Below, piece after piece: positions 46,878-55,590 of a DNA stretch of 64,000 nt; position 1 is the stretch's first letter, and each line of letters starts with the position of its first letter. The notes below the pieces were generated by a model. It was given only the letters and a program-made list of their open reading frames with translations. It searched no databases and was not told where the DNA came from. The stretch comes from Roseovarius carneus (GTDB taxonomy: Bacteria; Pseudomonadota; Alphaproteobacteria; Rhodobacterales; Rhodobacteraceae): the NCBI RefSeq assembly GCF_020141465.1, contig NZ_JAHSPD010000001.1, forward strand, positions 2,028,374-2,092,373, written 5' to 3'. The position numbers were made by a program, and so were the translations under genes.

Positions 46878-46919
46878 ATTCCCTTTTCAACGCCGCCGCG
46901 CCGCGCTACCTTGGGCCCC

Positions 46920-49409
46920 ATGAGCAGTTTTGACGAATCCGACGCCTTTGAGGGCGCATCGCTGGCCGCGCGCGCAATGGCCGCCCGGCCCGCGCCCTAC
47001 CTTGACGGTCTGAACCCCGAACAGCGGCTCGCGGTGGAGACGATGGATGGCCCGGTCCTGATGCTGGCGGGGGCGGGGACAGGCAAGACCAAGGCGCTGA
47101 CCACGCGGATCGTGCATTTGCTGAACACCGGGCGCGCGCAGCCAAATGAAGTGCTGGCCGTCACCTTCACCAACAAGGCCGCACGCGAGATGAAAAACCG
47201 CGTGGGCGGGCTTTTAGGGGAGCGGGTGGAGGGGATGCCGTGGCTCGGCACGTTCCATTCGATCTGCGTCAAGCTGCTGCGCCGTCATGCAGAGTTGATT
47301 TGTGTGGATGGGCTTGCAAACGAAGCTCAGACGACTTCGGACCCTAACCGCGACGTGCTGGAGGATCCTGCACCGGGTCCCTACGATCAGGGCCCGGTGC
47401 CGCAACCACCTGCCCCTCGGGTGACGATGACGCAGTCTTCTGAAATTTGCCTCAAGTCGAATTTCACCATTCTCGACACCGATGATCAACTGCGCCTGCT
47501 CAAACAACTGATCCGTGCTGAGGGGATTGATGACAAGCGCTGGCCCGCGCGGATGCTGGCGGGGATCATTGATCATTGGAAAAACCGTGCTTGGGGCCCC
47601 GATGCTATCCCCGCCGCCGAGGCTGGGGCCTATGATGGCAAGGGCCCTGCGATCTATGCGCAATACCAGAGGCGGCTCATTGAACTGAACGCGGTCGATT
47701 TCGGCGATCTGCTGATGCATGTGGTCACGATTTTTCAGACCCACCCGAATATTTTGCAGCGCTACCAACGCTGGTTCAAATACATCCTCGTGGACGAATA
47801 CCAGGATACCAACGTCGCGCAATATCTCTGGCTGCGGCTTCTGGCGGGCGGCCACAAGAACATCTGCTGCGTGGGCGATGATGATCAGTCGATCTATGGC
47901 TGGCGCGGGGCCGAAGTGGGTAATATTCTGCGGTTTGAAAAGGATTTTCCCGGCGCGCATGTGGTCCGGCTGGAACAGAATTACCGTTCCACGCCGCATA
48001 TCCTCGCCGCCGCCTCCGGCGTGATTGCGGGCAATAAGGGGCGGCTGGGCAAGGAGCTTTGGACCGAGGCGACCGAGGGTGAGAAGGTCCGTCTGATCGG
48101 CCATTGGGACGGCGATGAGGAGGCCCGCTGGATCGGCGAGGAGATCGAGGCCATGCAGCGTGGCACGCGCGGGCGCGACGCGCTGGGCCTTGATAGCATG
48201 GCCATCCTCGTGCGCGCCAGCCACCAGATGCGCGCCTTTGAGGATCGGTTCCTCACCATCGGTCTGCCCTACCGCGTCATTGGCGGCCCGCGCTTTTACG
48301 AGCGTTTGGAGATCCGCGATGCGATGGCCTATTTCCGCATCACCACCAGCCCCACCGATGATCTGGCGTTTGAGCGGATCGTGAACACGCCCAAACGCGG
48401 GCTTGGCGACAAGGCACAGCAAACCATCCAGCGCATCGCGCGCGAGAACGGCACGAGCCTTTTGCAAGGCGCGCATATTGCCGTTGAAACAGGCGCGATC
48501 AAGGGCAAGGGCGCCACCGAGTTGGGCCGCCTGATCGACGGGCTCACCCGCTGGGCCCGCATGGCGGGAAGCGCGGATCTGAGCCACATGGAATTGGCCG
48601 AGATCATCCTGGATGAGAGCGGCTATACCGAGATGTGGCAAAACGACAAAACGCCCGAAGCGCCGGGGCGGCTGGAGAACCTCAAGGAACTGGTCAAGGC
48701 GCTTGAAGCGTTTGAAAACCTCACCGGGTTTTTGGAGCATGTCAGCCTGATCATGGATAACGAGGCTGGCGAAGATGGCGAGAAAGTCTCGATCATGACG
48801 CTCCACGCCGCCAAGGGGCTGGAGTTTCCGGCGGTGTTTTTGCCCGGCTGGGAGGACGGGTTGTTCCCCTCACAACGCTCGATGGACGAAAGCGGCACCA
48901 AGGGCGTCGAAGAAGAGCGCAGGCTGGCCTATGTTGGCATCACCCGCGCCGAGGAGGTCTGCACGATTTCGTTTGCGGGCAACCGGCGCGTCTTTGGCCA
49001 ATGGCAATCCAGCCTGCCCTCGCGCTTTATCGACGAGTTGCCTGAGGCCCATGTGGAGGTGCTGACGCCACCCGGCCTTTATGGCGGCGGCTTCGGTGCT
49101 GCGGGTATGGAAAGCACGATCGACGCACGCGTGGCGGATGCGGATGTCTACAATTCCCCCGGTTGGCGGCGGATGCAGGCCCGCGCGAGCCAGCGCCCAA
49201 CGGCCGAGCCCTCCGAAACCCGCCACGCGGTGATCGACATGAACGCGGTCAGCACCCACACGGTCGGAGAACGCGTGTTCCACGATAAATTCGGCTATGG
49301 CGAGGTGATGGCGATTGAGGGCGACAAACTTGAGATCGCTTTCGAGAAGGCCGGGCTGAAAAAAGTCGTGGCGCGCTTTATCGTGGGCGCTGAGGATGTG
49401 CCGTTTTAG
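46920..49409 (+). CDS. uvrD: UvrD/PcrA-type ATP-dependent DNA helicase with an inserted segment
   Basis: The 829-residue SF1A helicase has Walker A 'AGAGTGKTKALT', motif II 'VDEYQDTN', motif III 'CCVGDDDQSIYGWRGA', and motif V-VI regions 'TLHAAKGLEFPAVFLPG' and 'RRLAYVGITRAEE'. It unwinds DNA 3'-5' in repair. ATG 46920 is preferred over a TTG at 46911. Between 'RRHAEL' and 'LKSNFTILDTDD' about 49 extra residues are present, rich in Pro and Asp, which other UvrD proteins I know lack. A LexA box lies upstream. Confidence 0.95.
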   Translation: MSSFDESDAFEGASLAARAMAARPAPYLDGLNPEQRLAVETMDGPVLMLAGAGTGKTKALTTRIVHLLNTGRAQPNEVLAVTFTNKAAREMKNRVGGLLGERVEGMPWLGTFHSICVKLLRRHAELICVDGLANEAQTTSDPNRDVLEDPAPGPYDQGPVPQPPAPRVTMTQSSEICLKSNFTILDTDDQLRLLKQLIRAEGIDDKRWPARMLAGIIDHWKNRAWGPDAIPAAEAGAYDGKGPAIYAQYQRRLIELNAVDFGDLLMHVVTIFQTHPNILQRYQRWFKYILVDEYQDTNVAQYLWLRLLAGGHKNICCVGDDDQSIYGWRGAEVGNILRFEKDFPGAHVVRLEQNYRSTPHILAAASGVIAGNKGRLGKELWTEATEGEKVRLIGHWDGDEEARWIGEEIEAMQRGTRGRDALGLDSMAILVRASHQMRAFEDRFLTIGLPYRVIGGPRFYERLEIRDAMAYFRITTSPTDDLAFERIVNTPKRGLGDKAQQTIQRIARENGTSLLQGAHIAVETGAIKGKGATELGRLIDGLTRWARMAGSADLSHMELAEIILDESGYTEMWQNDKTPEAPGRLENLKELVKALEAFENLTGFLEHVSLIMDNEAGEDGEKVSIMTLHAAKGLEFPAVFLPGWEDGLFPSQRSMDESGTKGVEEERRLAYVGITRAEEVCTISFAGNRRVFGQWQSSLPSRFIDELPEAHVEVLTPPGLYGGGFGAAGMESTIDARVADADVYNSPGWRRMQARASQRPTAEPSETRHAVIDMNAVSTHTVGERVFHDKFGYGEVMAIEGDKLEIAFEKAGLKKVVARFIVGAEDVPF
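47298..47449 (+). repeat. In-frame 147-bp insertion in the helicase gene, flanked by ATTTG direct repeats
   Basis: ATTTG occurs at 47298-47302 and 47445-47449, exactly 147 bp (49 codons) apart. Removing one repeat and the intervening DNA joins the flanks as 'HAELICLKSNFTILD', an ordinary UvrD sequence. The insert contains inverted repeats, including CACCGGG/CCCGGTG with an inner CCCT/AGGG, and CGAAG/CTTCG. It looks like a palindromic mobile or duplicated element that stayed in frame. Origin unknown. Confidence 0.65.
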
Positions 49410-49438
49410 AGTTCCCCCCGGAAATAAAACGCGCACAG

Positions 49439-49473
49439 CTTCTTCTTGGCAAAAATACTCCCCCGCCGGAGGC
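49439..49473 (-). repeat. Short-form intergenic repeat, copy 3
   Basis: The minus strand reads CCTCCGGCGGGGGAGTATTT then TTGCCAAGAAGAAG, the same core as copies at 7337, 29305 and 58645. It begins 30 bp after the helicase stop. Confidence 0.7.
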
Positions 49474-49584
49474 GTTCAGGATTTGCCTCATGCGACGCGA
49501 TCAGGGCTTGCGCGGGCGCGCGGCTTTGCGCAAGATTCTGTTCTATGGAGGGTGTGACACCCTTCTGAAGTGCGGGAGGGGAAA

Positions 49585-49854
49585 ATGGATGTCATGCAAA
49601 TCCTGAATGGTCTGGAAAGCAGCCGTTTGAGCGGGCCAGACGCGCAGGCAGCTGCCCGGCGTGGGTTTTTGGAATGGGCGCTCTTGCAGCCCGGATTTGC
49701 CACGCCAGAAGCAGCCCGCGCGGCGTTTGATCTTGGCGCAGGGCTGGACATGCGCAGTCCGGCCTCTGTGCAGTTTTTGGCCTTTCTGGAGCAGGCCGCG
49801 CGGCCATGTATGGGCGTGCGCGGGCGCAGAAAGCGGACGCACAGGGTGCATTGA
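49585..49854 (+). CDS. Small hypothetical protein
   Basis: The 89-residue frame begins with ATG 49585 after GGGAGGGG, a very strong ribosome site. The sequence is a helical Ala/Leu-rich core ('SGPDAQAAARRGFLEWALLQPGFATPEAARAAFDL') with a basic Arg-rich C-terminus. No family is recognised. It converges on the TetR gene. The strong ribosome site is the main reason for calling it. Confidence 0.6.
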   Translation: MDVMQILNGLESSRLSGPDAQAAARRGFLEWALLQPGFATPEAARAAFDLGAGLDMRSPASVQFLAFLEQAARPCMGVRGRRKRTHRVH

Positions 49855-49879
49855 GACGCAGGCCTGCGCGTCCAATGAC

Positions 49880-50518
49880 TTATGCCAGAGCCTTGCGCAA
49901 ATAAGCCACAAGAGCGGCGATTTCCTCAGCGCGCGGCCTCTGCCCGGTAAAGCCTTGCACATACCCTTCGACCCGTCTGAGACGCTCTTCCAGAGGCTCG
50001 CTGAGGTCGAGCGCGTAGTATCCGATCTGCTGGTAATAGAGGATGCGCGCGCGGACATCTGCATCTGCGGCACTATGGCCGTGCCGGGCAAACATGGCGG
50101 TGATTGCCGCGACCCGCGCGCGGTCGTTGCGGTCGATCACCCGGCGGACCGAGCCATCGCGTCGCGCCCATTCGCGCACCGCGAAATCCAGCTTATGATT
50201 GAAAAGCCGAGGGTCCACGAAGGCCCGAAATAGATTGCACACGGCCTCCGTAATGGTGCGTGCGGGCAGGGCGGCATGGTGCTGCACGATGCCGGTATTG
50301 CCGTCCTCCCAAGCCCTTAGAAGCGCCTCCAGCAGGTCTTTGCGGCTTTTGAAATACCAATAAAACGATGAGCGTGACACGCCTAACCGCTCGCCCAGCC
50401 CCGTGATTTTTAAATGCGCCACGCCGTCTGAGATCAGGATATCCATGGCCACGTTCAGCCAATCCTCGCGGGTGGCTTTGATATTGCCCTGCGGGGGCTT
50501 GGCGGCGGTCTTTGTCAC
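49880..50518 (-). CDS. TetR family transcriptional regulator
   Basis: A 212-residue regulator. The N-terminal HTH is 'LKITGLGERLGVSRSSFYWYFKSRKDLLEALL' (about residues 35-67), and the rest is a helical ligand/dimer domain. GTG at 50518 has GAGAGGTCC upstream. It lies downstream of the dimethylglycine-dehydrogenase-like gene and a small coupled ORF, all on the minus strand. An inverted repeat TAGACA-N4-TGTCCA in front of the dehydrogenase gene is a plausible binding site. Confidence 0.88.
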   Translation of the reverse strand: MTKTAAKPPQGNIKATREDWLNVAMDILISDGVAHLKITGLGERLGVSRSSFYWYFKSRKDLLEALLRAWEDGNTGIVQHHAALPARTITEAVCNLFRAFVDPRLFNHKLDFAVREWARRDGSVRRVIDRNDRARVAAITAMFARHGHSAADADVRARILYYQQIGYYALDLSEPLEERLRRVEGYVQGFTGQRPRAEEIAALVAYLRKALA

Positions 50519-50757
50519 AATTGGGACCTCTCGGGCGTCTATCGGGCTGGCTCAGCTTTCGGGCTATGGGCCCGTCGAAATGCTGCGTGAGCTGTGTCAG
50601 TTCGCGGTAGGATTGCACATCGCCCGGACGCCGCCCGCGTTTGAGATTGGTGGTGTGAGGGGCGCCAATGCCCTGTTGAAAGGCGAGAGTGCCGAGTTTG
50701 AGGGTGAAGTCGCGATCATGTGCGCCTGCGCGACACTGGAGGGCGCGGGGGTGGTTT
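50519..50757. other. Unassigned stretch upstream of the TetR gene
   Basis: These 239 bp lie between the TetR start and the small 48-codon ORF. Open frames exist on both strands (for example plus 50403-50825 and minus 50193-50849), but none has a convincing start, ribosome site or recognisable motif. I cannot assign a gene here. Confidence 0.5.
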
Positions 50758-50904
50758 TCAGGGCAGCCCCCATAATCTCGCGCCCGCTGCGCGAAACATG
50801 CCGCACCTCGGGCAACAGGATTTGATACAGAGCCGCTCCCACACATCAAGCGCGGTGTCTGCTTGCTTGGTGGTGCGCCCTCTGCGTCTTATTGTGCTGC
50901 TCAT
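50758..50904 (-). CDS. Possible small Cys-containing ORF coupled to the dehydrogenase gene
   Basis: The ATG overlaps the upstream stop codon (ATGA at 50901-50904), as in translationally coupled pairs. The 48-residue product is basic at the N-terminus and contains CCPRCG, reminiscent of a zinc ribbon half. No family is recognised and the ribosome site is weak, so this may be chance. Confidence 0.3.
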   Translation of the reverse strand: MSSTIRRRGRTTKQADTALDVWERLCIKSCCPRCGMFRAAGARLWGLP

Positions 50905-53321
50905 CCACGCATCGCCTTGCCCGAAGGGTCGTAAGGCGAGGGGGCGATGATGCGGGCGGGGCGTTCTTGGCCTACGACATGCACGGTCAGCTCGGTTCCC
51001 GGCGTGGCTATATCTGCATTGACCAACGCCATGGCCAGCGATTTTTGCACGCTGTGCCCGTAGCCGCCCGAGGTGACGAAGCCCACGCGTTTGCCGTCCT
51101 GCCAAATGGGCTCGAACCCGCTGGCGTCGGCATCATCCGCGTCGATTTCCAGTGTGACTTGCACCTGCGCAGGGCCTTTCCCGTCCCGTTCGGCCATGGC
51201 CGCCTCGCGCCCGATGAAGCTGGGTTTTTGCCAGTCGATCCAGCGGTCCATGCCGGTCATGGCGGCCGTGTAGCCTTGGGTGAATTCCGCCGACCAAATG
51301 CCGAAGGACTTCTCTAACCGAAGCGACAGGAGCGCGTTGAACCCGTATTCCCTCAGTCCCAGATCCGCGCCCGCCGCCATCAGGATGCGGCGCAGGGCGA
51401 TGTGATCGCCGTAGCGGCAGTGAAGCTCATAGCCCAACTCTCCGCAGACGCTGAGTCTGCCAATTTTGCAGCGGATCAGGCCAATATCGAAGTCGCCGCA
51501 CCCCATGAAGGGCAGGGATCGGATGTCGCCATCGGTAAGGGTCTCGATGACTTTGAGCGCGTTGGGGCCAGAAAGGGAGAAGCCTGTCACCTCCTCGCCA
51601 AGGTCGCGGACGCGCGCGCCCGCGTCCATGTGATCATCAAACCAACGCATGTGCCACGCGCGCAGATAATAGCTGCCCATGATCCAATAAACGTCATGGC
51701 CAGACGCATCCGCGCCCCAGTTAAACACTGTCAGGTCGCCCTTGAGCCGCCCGTCATGGCCGAGCATGGGGGCAAGCCGCGCACGGCCCGGTTTGGGCAG
51801 TTTCGAGGCCATCATCTTGTCAAGCCACAGAGCGGCGTTTGGCCCTGACACCTCGAACCGCGAAAAGCCTGTGATGTCCAGAAGGCCCACGTTTTCGCGC
51901 ACATTGCGGCACTCTGCGCCCACGATATCATGTGCGTTGGAGCGGCGCAGGGTGGGGGTTTCGAGAAAGCCCGGCTCGGCGAAATAGAGCGGCACTTCGA
52001 GATCCCAGCTGGCCCCCCATTGGCAGCCTGCGGCGGTCATCGCGTCATGGGCAGGGGCCATTTTGAGCGGGCGGCCTGCGGGCAATTGCTCGTTCGGGTA
52101 GGTCATCACGAAGCGGCGGGAATAGAATTGGCCGGTGGTCTGGCGAATAAATTCTTTGTTTGCCGCAAAATCGCCGTAGCGGGCGACATCCATGCCGTAG
52201 ACATCCTCCTGCGGCTCGCCCTCGATGATCCATTCGGCCAGCGCCTTGCCCACGCCGCCGCCCTGCAAAAAGCCCGCCATGACCGCACAGGCGCACCAAT
52301 AGCCGCGTTTGCCCGGCACCGGGCCGACCAGCGGATTGCCATCGGGCGAGAAGGTGAACGCGCCGTTGACCCATGTCTTGACGCCCGCGTGTTGCAGCGC
52401 GGGGTAACGCTCAAACCCCATGGTAAGCTCGCGCTCGATCCGGTCAGTGTCTTCTTGCTGAAGCTCAAACCCGTATTCCCACGGCGCGCCGTCCATCATC
52501 CAATGCTGGTGATCGACCTCGTAAATCCCGAGGAGCAGGCCATTTTGATCCTGCCTCATATAGGTGAAGCCTTCGAGATCAACGACGAGGGGCATCTCCT
52601 TTTCAAGCGCCTCCACCTCGGGCATGCTCTCGGTGATCAGGTAATGGTGGTTGAGCGGTGACACGGGCAGTTCAACCCCCGCCATGCGGCCCACCTGCTT
52701 GGCCCAGAGGCCCGCGGCGTTGACCACATGTTCGCACGAAATCATGCCCTTTTCCGTCTCCACGTCCCAGCCCTCAGACGTCTGGGTGAGCGACAGAACC
52801 CGGTTATGCTCAATCACTTCCGCGCCGCGCTTCTTGGCGGCCCCCGCATAGGCATGGACGGTGCCCGTGGTGTCGATATAGCCCTCGCGGTCGGCCCACA
52901 TGCCACCCAGGATGCCGTCTGTGCTGAGGATTGGGCAGGCCTCCTTGGCTTCTTCGGGGGTGATCAGGCGCACATCGTCGATGCCAATGGATTGAAACAC
53001 CCGGTAGGCCGATTGCAGCCAGTCCCAACGATCAGGCGTCCCTGCGAGGGTCATGCCGCCAGTCATGTGCATGCCCACGGATTGGCCGGACTCCGCCTCA
53101 ATTTCGCTCAGCAAATCGATGGTATAGCCTTGAAGGGCTGCGATATTCGGGTCGGCATTGAGCGCGTGAAACCCGCCCGCCGCGTGCCAGCTTGACCCTG
53201 CGGTCAGCACCGAGCGCTCAATCAGCGCCACATCGGTCCAGCCCATTTTGGCCAGATGATAGAGCACGGATGCGCCGACAACGCCGCCCCCGATCACGAC
53301 GACACGGTAATGCGATTTCAT
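50901..53321 (-). CDS. Dimethylglycine/sarcosine dehydrogenase-like FAD oxidoreductase with GcvT domain
   Basis: An 806-residue two-part enzyme. The N-terminal D-amino-acid-oxidase-like FAD domain begins 'VVVIGGGVVGASVLYHL' (about residues 6-22). The C-terminal GcvT-like half, from about residue 420, includes 'GLLDITGFSRFEVSGPNAALWLDKM' and 'GYGHSVQKSLAMALV'. It would oxidatively demethylate an N-methylated amine and pass the one-carbon unit to tetrahydrofolate. The exact substrate is open. The start at 53321 has GGGAGAGAG upstream; a TetR-type inverted repeat is 42-57 bp upstream. Confidence 0.87.
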   Translation of the reverse strand: MKSHYRVVVIGGGVVGASVLYHLAKMGWTDVALIERSVLTAGSSWHAAGGFHALNADPNIAALQGYTIDLLSEIEAESGQSVGMHMTGGMTLAGTPDRWDWLQSAYRVFQSIGIDDVRLITPEEAKEACPILSTDGILGGMWADREGYIDTTGTVHAYAGAAKKRGAEVIEHNRVLSLTQTSEGWDVETEKGMISCEHVVNAAGLWAKQVGRMAGVELPVSPLNHHYLITESMPEVEALEKEMPLVVDLEGFTYMRQDQNGLLLGIYEVDHQHWMMDGAPWEYGFELQQEDTDRIERELTMGFERYPALQHAGVKTWVNGAFTFSPDGNPLVGPVPGKRGYWCACAVMAGFLQGGGVGKALAEWIIEGEPQEDVYGMDVARYGDFAANKEFIRQTTGQFYSRRFVMTYPNEQLPAGRPLKMAPAHDAMTAAGCQWGASWDLEVPLYFAEPGFLETPTLRRSNAHDIVGAECRNVRENVGLLDITGFSRFEVSGPNAALWLDKMMASKLPKPGRARLAPMLGHDGRLKGDLTVFNWGADASGHDVYWIMGSYYLRAWHMRWFDDHMDAGARVRDLGEEVTGFSLSGPNALKVIETLTDGDIRSLPFMGCGDFDIGLIRCKIGRLSVCGELGYELHCRYGDHIALRRILMAAGADLGLREYGFNALLSLRLEKSFGIWSAEFTQGYTAAMTGMDRWIDWQKPSFIGREAAMAERDGKGPAQVQVTLEIDADDADASGFEPIWQDGKRVGFVTSGGYGHSVQKSLAMALVNADIATPGTELTVHVVGQERPARIIAPSPYDPSGKAMRG

Positions 53322-53362
53322 GGCTCTCTCCCGTCTGTGGACACCGATTCTGACGAGAATAC

Positions 53363-53378
53363 TAGACAGGTGTGTCCA
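53363..53378. promoter_or_regulatory. Inverted repeat upstream of the dehydrogenase gene (TetR-type operator)
   Basis: TAGACA (53363-53368), GGTG, TGTCCA (53373-53378) is a 6-4-6 inverted repeat with one mismatched pair. It sits 42-57 bp upstream of the minus-strand start at 53321, in promoter range. The TetR gene downstream is the obvious candidate regulator. Confidence 0.5.
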
Positions 53379-53485
53379 GACCGGGAAGAGTGAAAAATCG
53401 ACCACCCTAACGTGGGCATTCATGGTCGCACAGCGTGGCGCGTCGCGCTATGGTGAGGGCTGATGAAAACAATGGAAGAGCGGAT

Positions 53486-53848
53486 ATGATCAGTCTGGAT
53501 ACGTTTGGCGATTTGGCGACGGTTGAGACAGGGGCGTTTGCACCCAAGCCCACCACCCTCACCGAGGGGCAGGAAGAGGCGGCTGTGGGCCTGTGGTCCT
53601 CCCCGGATGGGCGGGTGAATATCGGCGTGTGGGAATGCACGCCGGGCCGTTTTACCGGCGACCGCACCAAGGGTGGCGAGTATTGCCATATCATTTCGGG
53701 CACCGCGACAGTGACCAATTCTGACGGCTCAGGCAGCCGCGACATTGGCCCCGGCGATCTTCTGGTGCTGCCGCAGGGGTGGACCGGGGAATGGGTGCTG
53801 CATTCGCATATGCGCAAGCTCTACGTGATCACCTCGCTGCCTGAGTGA
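53486..53848 (+). CDS. Cupin domain protein
   Basis: The 120-residue protein has the two cupin motifs: 'GRFTGDRTKGGEYCHIISGTATVTNSDG' and 'IGPGDLLVLPQGWTGEW', followed by 'HSHMRKLYVI'. It resembles the DUF861/(S)-ureidoglycine aminohydrolase-like single-domain cupins; metal ligands are poorly conserved. No substrate can be named. It is divergent from the dehydrogenase gene and overlaps the next start by 4 bp (GTGA), so it is probably cotranslated with that gene. Confidence 0.78.
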   Translation: MISLDTFGDLATVETGAFAPKPTTLTEGQEEAAVGLWSSPDGRVNIGVWECTPGRFTGDRTKGGEYCHIISGTATVTNSDGSGSRDIGPGDLLVLPQGWTGEWVLHSHMRKLYVITSLPE

Positions 53849-54336
53849 GACAGGCCGTGAGACATGACGTCGGACGGGGCGCGCGCATAGTCTCTGCACT
53901 GGCGGTGGCCCTTTGTGCCGCCGGTCCGGGCATGGCGCAGGACCGGGTGTCAATCCTTCTGGGCTCGCACCACGTCAATGCCAGCTTTGACTTCGAGGAG
54001 ATCAATCCGGGCGCGTTCCTGACATGGGAGGGTGACCAGGTTGATTGGACCGTCGGCGGGTTTCGCAACAGCTATGGCGGGGCCTCGGCGGCGGTGATGC
54101 TGGGCATGCCCGTGTATGAGCGCGGCCCGGCGCAGATCGCGCTGACCGCCGGGCTTGCGGTCTATCCCGGTGACGGGCGGCGCTTTGCGGTGCGCGCGGG
54201 TGATGTGGTGCCGTTGGGCGGTATCCGCGCGCGCTATGGCAACGCGTTCGTGCAGGTGTTTCCGAGCGACGGGAATACCACGGATGCAATCGTCAGCTTT
54301 GGCCTGACGTTTTCCCTGACGGACGCGGCAGAATAG
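53845..54336 (+). CDS. Exported protein of unknown function
   Basis: The 163-residue protein has a basic N-terminus, a hydrophobic segment and a likely signal-peptidase site after 'GPGMAQ' (about residue 32). The mature part is rich in Gly, aromatic and alternating hydrophobic residues ('WTVGGFRNSYGGASAAVML'), suggestive of a beta-barrel or lipid-binding outer-membrane protein. The start is a GTG that overlaps the cupin stop. No family was recognised. Confidence 0.65.
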   Translation: MRQAVRHDVGRGARIVSALAVALCAAGPGMAQDRVSILLGSHHVNASFDFEEINPGAFLTWEGDQVDWTVGGFRNSYGGASAAVMLGMPVYERGPAQIALTAGLAVYPGDGRRFAVRAGDVVPLGGIRARYGNAFVQVFPSDGNTTDAIVSFGLTFSLTDAAE

Positions 54337-54359
54337 GGGCAGAGTTGGAGGCGGTGTTT

Positions 54360-54436
54360 TGGTAGGCCCGGCAGGACTTGAACCCGCAACCAAAGCGTTA
54401 TGAGCGCTCTGCTCTAACCAGTTGAGCTACAGGCCC
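54360..54436 (-). tRNA. tRNA with CAU anticodon, probable tRNA-Ile2 (lysidine type)
   Basis: The complement folds as a 77-nt cloverleaf: acceptor GGGCCTG with CGGGCCT, the D-arm core AGCTC, an anticodon loop CTCATAA (anticodon CAU), a TTCAAGT T-loop, and an encoded CCA end. CAU can be initiator Met, elongator Met or Ile2. The C4-G69 and C5-G68 pairs of the acceptor are TilS recognition features in E. coli, which favours Ile2. Confidence 0.85.
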
Positions 54437-54542
54437 GCCTGATCCCGTTGCTAGGACGGCACGAGGGCGGCGTCAAGGCTTTCGCGATTGCGCGGGGGGC
54501 GGGGATGGTCTAACCCCATGCGCGAAGCCGGGGGTGTGCGAT

Positions 54543-55589
54543 ATGAGCGAGAAAACAACCAAGATCACCTATGCAGATGCGGGTGTGGATATCGATGCGG
54601 GCAATGCTCTGGTCGATCGGATCAAGCCTGCGGCCAAGCGCACGAACCGCTCGGGCGTTATGTCGGGCCTTGGCGGGTTTGGGGCGCTGTTTGACCTCAA
54701 GGATGCGGGATTTACGGACCCGGTTCTGGTGGCGGCCACCGATGGGGTGGGCACCAAGCTGCGCATTGCGATTGATACGGGCCATGTGGATGGGGTTGGT
54801 ATTGATCTGGTGGCGATGTGCGTCAATGATCTGGTGTGTCAGGGTGCGGAGCCTTTGTTTTTCCTTGACTATTTCGCCACAGGCAAGCTGGAGATGAATG
54901 TGGCCGCCCGCGTGATTGAAGGCATCGCGGAGGGCTGTGTGCGCTCGGGCTGTGCCCTGATCGGCGGTGAGACGGCGGAGATGCCGGGCATGTATCCGGC
55001 GGGGGATTTCGATTTGGCCGGGTTCGCCGTGGGCGCGATGGAGCGTGGGGCGGCCTTGCCCGAGGGCGTCGTCGAGGGCGATGTGCTTTTGGGTCTGGCC
55101 TCGGACGGGGTCCATTCCAACGGATATTCTCTGGTGCGCAAATTGGTGGAATTGTCCGGCCTTGGCTGGGATGCGGAGTGCCCTTGGGGCGCGGGCTCTC
55201 TCGGTGCGGCATTGCTTACCCCCACGCGGCTTTACGTGCAGCCCGCTCTGGAGGCGGTGCGCGCAGGGGGCGTGCATGCGCTGGCCCATATCACTGGGGG
55301 CGGTTTGACTGAGAACCTGCCGCGCGTCTTGCCCGAGGGCTTGGGCGCCGAGATTGATCTGGACGCATGGCAGCTTCCGGGTGTCTTTGCGTGGCTGGGT
55401 CAGACCGGCGGCATGGACGAGGCGGAGATGCTCAAGACCTTCAACTGCGGCATTGGCATGATCCTCAGCGTTGAGGCGAGCCGCGCCGATGCTCTTGCAG
55501 CGCTTCTGGAGGCATCAGGCGAGACGGTCTGCCGGATGGGTCATGTGAGCGCGGGCGCAGGCGTGCGGTATACCGGCACGCTCAGCTAA
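54543..55589 (+). CDS. purM: Phosphoribosylformylglycinamidine cyclo-ligase
   Basis: The 348-residue AIR synthetase has the ATP-binding '[11 protein letters not shown]' block and the '[14 protein letters not shown]' block, both specific to PurM. It closes the imidazole ring of AIR in purine synthesis. ATG 54543 is preferred over a GTG 9 bp upstream. purN follows after one base (GTG at 55591), a classical purMN pair. The tRNA gene upstream is on the opposite strand. Confidence 0.97.
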   Translation: MSEKTTKITYADAGVDIDAGNALVDRIKPAAKRTNRSGVMSGLGGFGALFDLKDAGFTDPVLVAATDGVGTKLRIAIDTGHVDGVGIDLVAMCVNDLVCQGAEPLFFLDYFATGKLEMNVAARVIEGIAEGCVRSGCALIGGETAEMPGMYPAGDFDLAGFAVGAMERGAALPEGVVEGDVLLGLASDGVHSNGYSLVRKLVELSGLGWDAECPWGAGSLGAALLTPTRLYVQPALEAVRAGGVHALAHITGGGLTENLPRVLPEGLGAEIDLDAWQLPGVFAWLGQTGGMDEAEMLKTFNCGIGMILSVEASRADALAALLEASGETVCRMGHVSAGAGVRYTGTLS

Positions 55590-55590
55590 G

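Noticed and set aside
47214..48806. 530-codon minus-strand frame inside the helicase gene
   Set aside because: It lies entirely antisense to a gene with complete helicase motifs and has no motif of its own.
50403..50825. 140-codon plus-strand frame between TetR and the dehydrogenase
   Set aside because: It begins inside the TetR gene antisense, has no good start or ribosome site and no motif.
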